10,453 nt of DNA, taken from NCBI GenBank assembly GCA_039024295.1, contig JBCDIQ010000197.1, forward strand, positions 1-10,453. The letters run 5' to 3'. Shown here one piece after another: positions 7,927-10,453 of the stretch (position 1 is its first letter; the number at the start of each line of letters is the position of its first letter). Below the pieces are notes generated by a model. It did no database searches. It was not told the DNA's origin and worked only from the letters and a program-made list of their open reading frames with translations. This DNA comes from JBCDIQ01 sp039024295. GTDB taxonomy: Bacteria; Bacteroidota; Bacteroidia; J057. Both the position numbers and the translations under genes were made by a program.

Positions 7927-7962
7927 TGGCCCCGTTAAGGTTGAAAAACTTTGCCGGGGCTA
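7927..7962 (+). terminator. GC-rich hairpin after the giant gene, possible terminator
   Basis: TGGCCCCG (7927-7934) pairs with CGGGGCTA (7955-7962), with one G-U pair, and an inner AAG/CTT pairing extends it. It starts 25 bp after the stop. There is no T-tract behind it, so it is not a classic Rho-independent terminator; it may protect the 3' end of the transcript or stop transcription weakly. Confidence 0.45.
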
Positions 7963-7969
7963 ATCATCT

Positions 7970-7984
7970 AAGTGTGTCACACTT
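7970..7984. promoter_or_regulatory. Perfect 15-bp palindrome, candidate operator
   Basis: AAGTGTG-T-CACACTT is a perfect inverted repeat with 7-bp arms around one central base. It lies about 35 bp before a possible -7 box and 109 bp before the phosphorylase ATG, where a transcription factor could act. The half-site TGTG...CACA recalls CRP-type sites, but the spacing is far shorter, so no regulator is named. Confidence 0.4.
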
Positions 7985-8019
7985 TTCAGGTAATTCCACT
8001 GGGATTATAGAGAAAAGGA

Positions 8020-8027
8020 TATATTTT
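8020..8027 (+). promoter_or_regulatory. Possible -7 box (TATATTTT) for the phosphorylase-like gene
   Basis: TATATTTT differs from TAnnTTTG only at the last base, and is the same octamer found before the lipoprotein gene. It lies 65 bp before the ATG at 8093. No strong -33 element was recognised. Confidence 0.28.
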
Positions 8028-8092
8028 TACCCCCCAAATGAAACGGCTGGCCGTAACATTTGTCGACACACCCTCTCAACCAACAAACTACA

Positions 8093-9745
8093 ATGAAGAC
8101 CAATTGTACTTGGGAACATCCCTACACCCCTGCCAAAGCATACAGCAAGCGGGTGGCCTATTTCAGCATGGAATTCGGTATCGACCACATCCTCAGAATT
8201 TACTCTGGAGGATTGGGGTATTTGGCCGGCTCTCATATGCGTTCAGCCTACGAGCTGAAGCAGAACATGATAGGCATCGGGATGCTATGGAAGTATGGCT
8301 ATTACGATCAGGAGCGTGACACAAACGGCGCAATGAGGTCCTTGTTTCGTGAGCGGTATTATACCTTCCTGGAAGAAACGGATATTAAATTTCCGGTTAA
8401 CATCAACGGCCATCCGGTTTGGGTACAGGCCTGGTACCTGGACCCTTCTGTATTTGGTACCGTACCGATGTATTTCCTGACCACTGACTTAGAGCATGCT
8501 AACGATTATCTGTCCAGTACCATTACTCATCGATTATACGACAATGTGGCGGCAACTCGTATTGCTCAGAGCATTGTGCTGGGAGTTGGCGGAGCCAAAT
8601 TGGTAAAGGCTCTTGGTGGAGCGGATGTGTATCATATGAATGAGGCGCACGCGTTACCCCTGGCCTTTCACCTTTACCAAGAAGAGCCGGACGTAAAGAA
8701 AGTACAGGAAAAACTGGTATTTACCACTCATACCCCAGAAAAGGCAGGCAATGAGGAGCGAGACATCAACCTGTTGCACCGGATGGATTTCTTCTGTGGC
8801 CTGCCATTAGAAGAGGTGCGTAAAATTTCTGGCCATGAAGAAGGAAACTCTTTTGGATATACCCCGGCCGCTTTGCTAATGGCAAAAGGTGCTAATGGGG
8901 TATCTCAACTACACGCCAAGGTGTCCAATGAAATGTGGAAAGGGGTAAAAAATGCGCCAAAGATCATCGGCATCACCAATGCCCAGAACCAAAAATACTG
9001 GCAGGATGAAGAACTAAAAGCTGCTTTAGATGCCAATGACGACCAGGCACTCATGGCTCGGAAAAGAGAGCTAAAAGAGCGCTTATTCCAATATGTAGCC
9101 GATCAGACAGGAAACTTGCTTGACCCAGATGTGCTCACCATTGTTTGGGCAAGGCGCTTTGCGGCGTATAAGCGGGCGGATTTGATCATGCGAAATCCCT
9201 CTTATTTTTATAACCTGTTCAGCCGTACTGATAAACCACTACAAATTATCTGGGCAGGTAAGCCGTATCCGCAAGATGAATTTGCGGTAGACCTCTTCAA
9301 TCGCCTGGTCAAGATGACCCACCTGAGCCACAATGCCACCATCATCACCAATTATGAAATGCATGTCTCAGCTATGCTGAAGGAAGGCTCTGATGTATGG
9401 CTGAATACCCCACGTCGTCCGCGTGAAGCCTCTGGAACCAGCGGTATGACTGCTGCAATGAATGGCTCGGTGAACTTCTCCATCAATGACGGATGGGTGC
9501 CAGAGTTCGCAAAGCACGGTCACAACTGTTTCGTGATCCCCGAGGCAAACGAAAACGCGCCTATTGACCAGCAGGATGACCACGATTATGAGCACCTGAT
9601 GCGGATTCTCGAGCATGAAATTGTGCCTTGCTATTACGACACCCCTAAAAAATGGGTAAAAATCGTGAAGAACGGCATGAAAGAGGTCGTACCTGCCTTT
9701 GAGTCAGGCCGTATGGCAGACGAATACTATAAGCGGTTGTTCTAA
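8093..9745 (+). CDS. glgP: Short-form alpha-glucan (glycogen/starch) phosphorylase-like protein, GT35
   Basis: 550 residues from ATG 8093, the size of compact GT35 phosphorylases. A TTG at 8060 would add 11 residues before the conserved start and is not needed; the ATG has the A-rich leader usual here. The family splits alpha-1,4-glucans with phosphate to glucose-1-phosphate in the cytoplasm, using PLP. Visible marks: Ala-Tyr-Phe-Ser-x-Glu-Phe-Gly (22-29), Ser-Gly-Gly-Leu-Gly (38-42), Asn-Glu-x-His (183-186), Thr-His-Thr-Pro (212-215), Arg-Arg-Phe-x-x-Tyr-Lys-Arg (354-361, phosphate-site Arg/Lys kept) and Glu-Ala-Ser-Gly-Thr-Ser-Gly-Met (445-452). The next residue, normally the PLP-binding Lys, is Thr453. 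Other changes: Gly-Ser-His for Gly-Asp-His (47-49), Asn-Ala-Gln-Asn (296-299) for the usual Asn-Gly-Val-His. It may be a divergent phosphorylase or a repurposed GT-B transferase, so the symbol is tentative. It appears monocistronic. Confidence 0.82.
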   Translation: MKTNCTWEHPYTPAKAYSKRVAYFSMEFGIDHILRIYSGGLGYLAGSHMRSAYELKQNMIGIGMLWKYGYYDQERDTNGAMRSLFRERYYTFLEETDIKFPVNINGHPVWVQAWYLDPSVFGTVPMYFLTTDLEHANDYLSSTITHRLYDNVAATRIAQSIVLGVGGAKLVKALGGADVYHMNEAHALPLAFHLYQEEPDVKKVQEKLVFTTHTPEKAGNEERDINLLHRMDFFCGLPLEEVRKISGHEEGNSFGYTPAALLMAKGANGVSQLHAKVSNEMWKGVKNAPKIIGITNAQNQKYWQDEELKAALDANDDQALMARKRELKERLFQYVADQTGNLLDPDVLTIVWARRFAAYKRADLIMRNPSYFYNLFSRTDKPLQIIWAGKPYPQDEFAVDLFNRLVKMTHLSHNATIITNYEMHVSAMLKEGSDVWLNTPRRPREASGTSGMTAAMNGSVNFSINDGWVPEFAKHGHNCFVIPEANENAPIDQQDDHDYEHLMRILEHEIVPCYYDTPKKWVKIVKNGMKEVVPAFESGRMADEYYKRLF

Positions 9746-9769
9746 ACCCGACATTAACACATAATTTTC

Positions 9770-9802
9770 AGGTGAGTGGGGGATTCCTTGCTCGCCTTTT
9801 TT
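9770..9802 (+). terminator. Rho-independent terminator after the phosphorylase-like gene
   Basis: AGGTGAG (9770-9776) pairs with CTCGCCT (9791-9797), with one T-G wobble, around a 14-base loop that can add GG/CC pairs. The T run 9797-9802 follows. It starts 24 bp after the stop codon. Confidence 0.8.
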
Positions 9803-10174
9803 GTGTACATCTTAATGCCTCGACCTGACGTGACAGAAACAATTGCTGTTAGTTTCTATAACCTTGGTTGTGTAACCCTACAGCAGTCAGTTGAATTTTT
9901 TCACCCCAAAGGTCCTAAGTAACGCTCAAAGAATAAAATCCCCTTTTGACTTGATCTCCCCGTAACCGGGATCTGCGACTCGCACGGATACTGCGTCAGA
10001 AAAAGCCTCATTTGGCCCGCCAAACTCGGTTTTTCTTCCTTGCCATCCGATTATCGGACTCTTCGATCCGCACGAGATCTCTGCGCAAAATTGGCAAGGT
10101 ATTATTTTCGAGTTACTAACCAGGAAAACTATTTTTTGTCTCCAAGATTATTTTGAGATAATTTCTAAGCATCT
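9803..10174. other. 372-bp intergenic region with no convincing gene
   Basis: The stretch lies between the phosphorylase terminator and the response regulator ATG. It holds AGAAAC (9835-9840) facing GTTTCT (9852-9857), the CTCG-CA-CGGAT segment (9979-9989), and the nested inverted repeat at 10023-10114. Two near-matches to the -7 consensus, each one base off in spacing, lie at about 10130-10138 and 10149-10155 and could serve the downstream gene. No tRNA and no known RNA family was recognised. It may encode a structured RNA or a long regulated leader. Confidence 0.5.
10023..10114. repeat. Nested two-part inverted repeat enclosing a palindrome
   Basis: AACTCG (10023-10028) faces CGAGTT (10109-10114), and CCTTGCCA (10038-10045) faces TGGCAAGG (10092-10099). 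Both pairings are perfect and the two internal gaps are the same length, 9 bases, so the arms are symmetrical. Inside lie TCCGATTATCGGA (10046-10058), which can form its own hairpin, and the palindrome GAGATCTC (10074-10081). As RNA this gives a long stem with a symmetric internal loop and an inner hairpin. It could be a small RNA, a 5' leader of the response regulator gene, or a remnant of a small mobile element; none can be shown here. Confidence 0.5.
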
Positions 10175-10453
10175 ATGATAAAGCTAGCGATTACCGATGA
10201 TGAGGCCCTTTTTCGCAAAGGTATGGCCATATTAATTGGGGAATTTGATGGGATGGAGGTGATATTTGAGTCAGGAAATGGGCAGGAATTGCTACAAGAA
10301 TTGGCTTCAAGAGAGGTTTTGCCTGATGTACTTTTGCTTGACCTGAATATGCCAGAATTAAATGGGGTGGAAACAGCCAAAGAACTACAAAAAAAATATC
10401 CCCAGATTGGATTCATCATTCTTTCGACTTATTACACCAAGGAGTTTATCCTA
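10175..10453 (+). CDS. Response regulator, receiver domain (3'-truncated by window edge)
   Basis: The first 93 codons of a two-component response regulator run to the last base. The receiver fold is clear: acidic pair Asp8-Asp9 followed by Glu10 for Mg2+ binding, the phosphoacceptor Asp56 in Leu-Leu-Leu-Asp-Leu-x-Met-Pro, the Gly64 turn after Pro60, and Ser84 at the conserved Thr/Ser position in Ile-Ile-Leu-Ser. The conserved Lys and the output domain lie beyond the window. The style (Phe-Arg-Lys-Gly after the acidic patch, Met-Pro-x-x-Asn-Gly-Val-Glu) is that of NarL/LuxR-type regulators, so a helix-turn-helix DNA-binding domain is expected; that is inference. Tyr87 after Ser84 suggests an aromatic at the signalling position. 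A partner histidine kinase is not in view. The 429-bp space to the previous gene and the terminator there show it has its own promoter. Confidence 0.85.
   Translation, partial: MIKLAITDDEALFRKGMAILIGEFDGMEVIFESGNGQELLQELASREVLPDVLLLDLNMPELNGVETAKELQKKYPQIGFIILSTYYTKEFIL

Noticed and set aside
7970..7984. Palindrome as a classic CRP site
   Set aside because: CRP sites separate TGTGA and TCACA by about 6 bases; here the half-sites are separated by a single base.
8038..8319. 93-codon plus-strand frame beginning ATG 8038
   Set aside because: It overlaps the start of the phosphorylase-like gene in another frame and its protein has no recognisable feature; the conserved sequence is in the 8093 frame.
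9815..9922. 35-codon frame in the intergenic region (ATG 9815 to TAA 9922)
   Set aside because: No start context, family resemblance or codon signal supports it; frames this short are expected by chance.
9803..10174. tRNA, tmRNA, CRISPR array or insertion-sequence remnant in the gap
   Set aside because: No cloverleaf, CCA end, regularly spaced direct repeats, transposase fragment or target duplication was found; only inverted repeats of unknown meaning.
10165..10419. Minus-strand 84-codon frame at the right edge
   Set aside because: It is the shadow of the response regulator receiver domain on the other strand.

Overview
The window looks like chromosomal DNA from a member of the Bacteroidota, probably of the Cytophagales type (class-level call is inference). 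Supporting signs: a lipoprotein whose lipid-anchored Cys is followed by a long Asp-rich tract, as in Bacteroidota surface lipoproteins; A-rich leaders without a clear Shine-Dalgarno; a perfect TAnnTTTG promoter box before the PagL-like gene; and a giant metallophosphoesterase/kinase-like/outer-membrane-barrel protein of a kind I associate with this phylum. No tRNA, rRNA, CRISPR array, insertion sequence or phage gene was seen.

Layout. (1) 1-1116: 3' part of a sodium:solute symporter gene that starts before the window. (2) 1169-1696: small Asp-rich lipoprotein, closed by a strong hairpin/T-tract terminator at 1711-1745. (3) 1803-3374: outer-membrane beta-barrel of unknown substrate. (4) 3392-3988, minus strand: PagL-like lipid A deacylase-type barrel, convergent with gene 3 (17 bp between stops) and divergent from gene 5. 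(5) 4189-7902: 1237-residue envelope protein with a metallophosphoesterase-like N-terminal domain, a kinase-like middle region and a C-terminal Omp85/surface-antigen barrel. (6) 8093-9742 plus stop: short-form alpha-glucan phosphorylase-like protein, followed by a terminator at 9770-9802. (7) a 372-base gap with nested inverted repeats. (8) 10175-end: receiver domain of a response regulator, cut by the window edge.

Genes 1 to 5 all encode inner-membrane, outer-membrane or lipid-anchored proteins, so the left three quarters is an envelope-function region rather than one obvious pathway. The right part is cytoplasmic (glucan metabolism, signalling).

The most striking signal is repeated loss of key residues in three otherwise well-preserved enzyme folds. 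The metallophosphoesterase-like domain lacks metal ligands at three of its five motifs. The kinase-like segment has Gly where the catalytic Asp of a DRH motif is expected. The glucan phosphorylase has Thr in place of the PLP-binding Lys. The PagL-like protein also has Asn where Pseudomonas PagL has its catalytic Glu. Whether these are local losses or properties of whole subfamilies cannot be decided from this sequence alone. Two genes (PagL-like and phosphorylase-like) have in-frame TTG codons upstream of better ATG starts, and the giant gene has an upstream GTG; in each case I chose the ATG.
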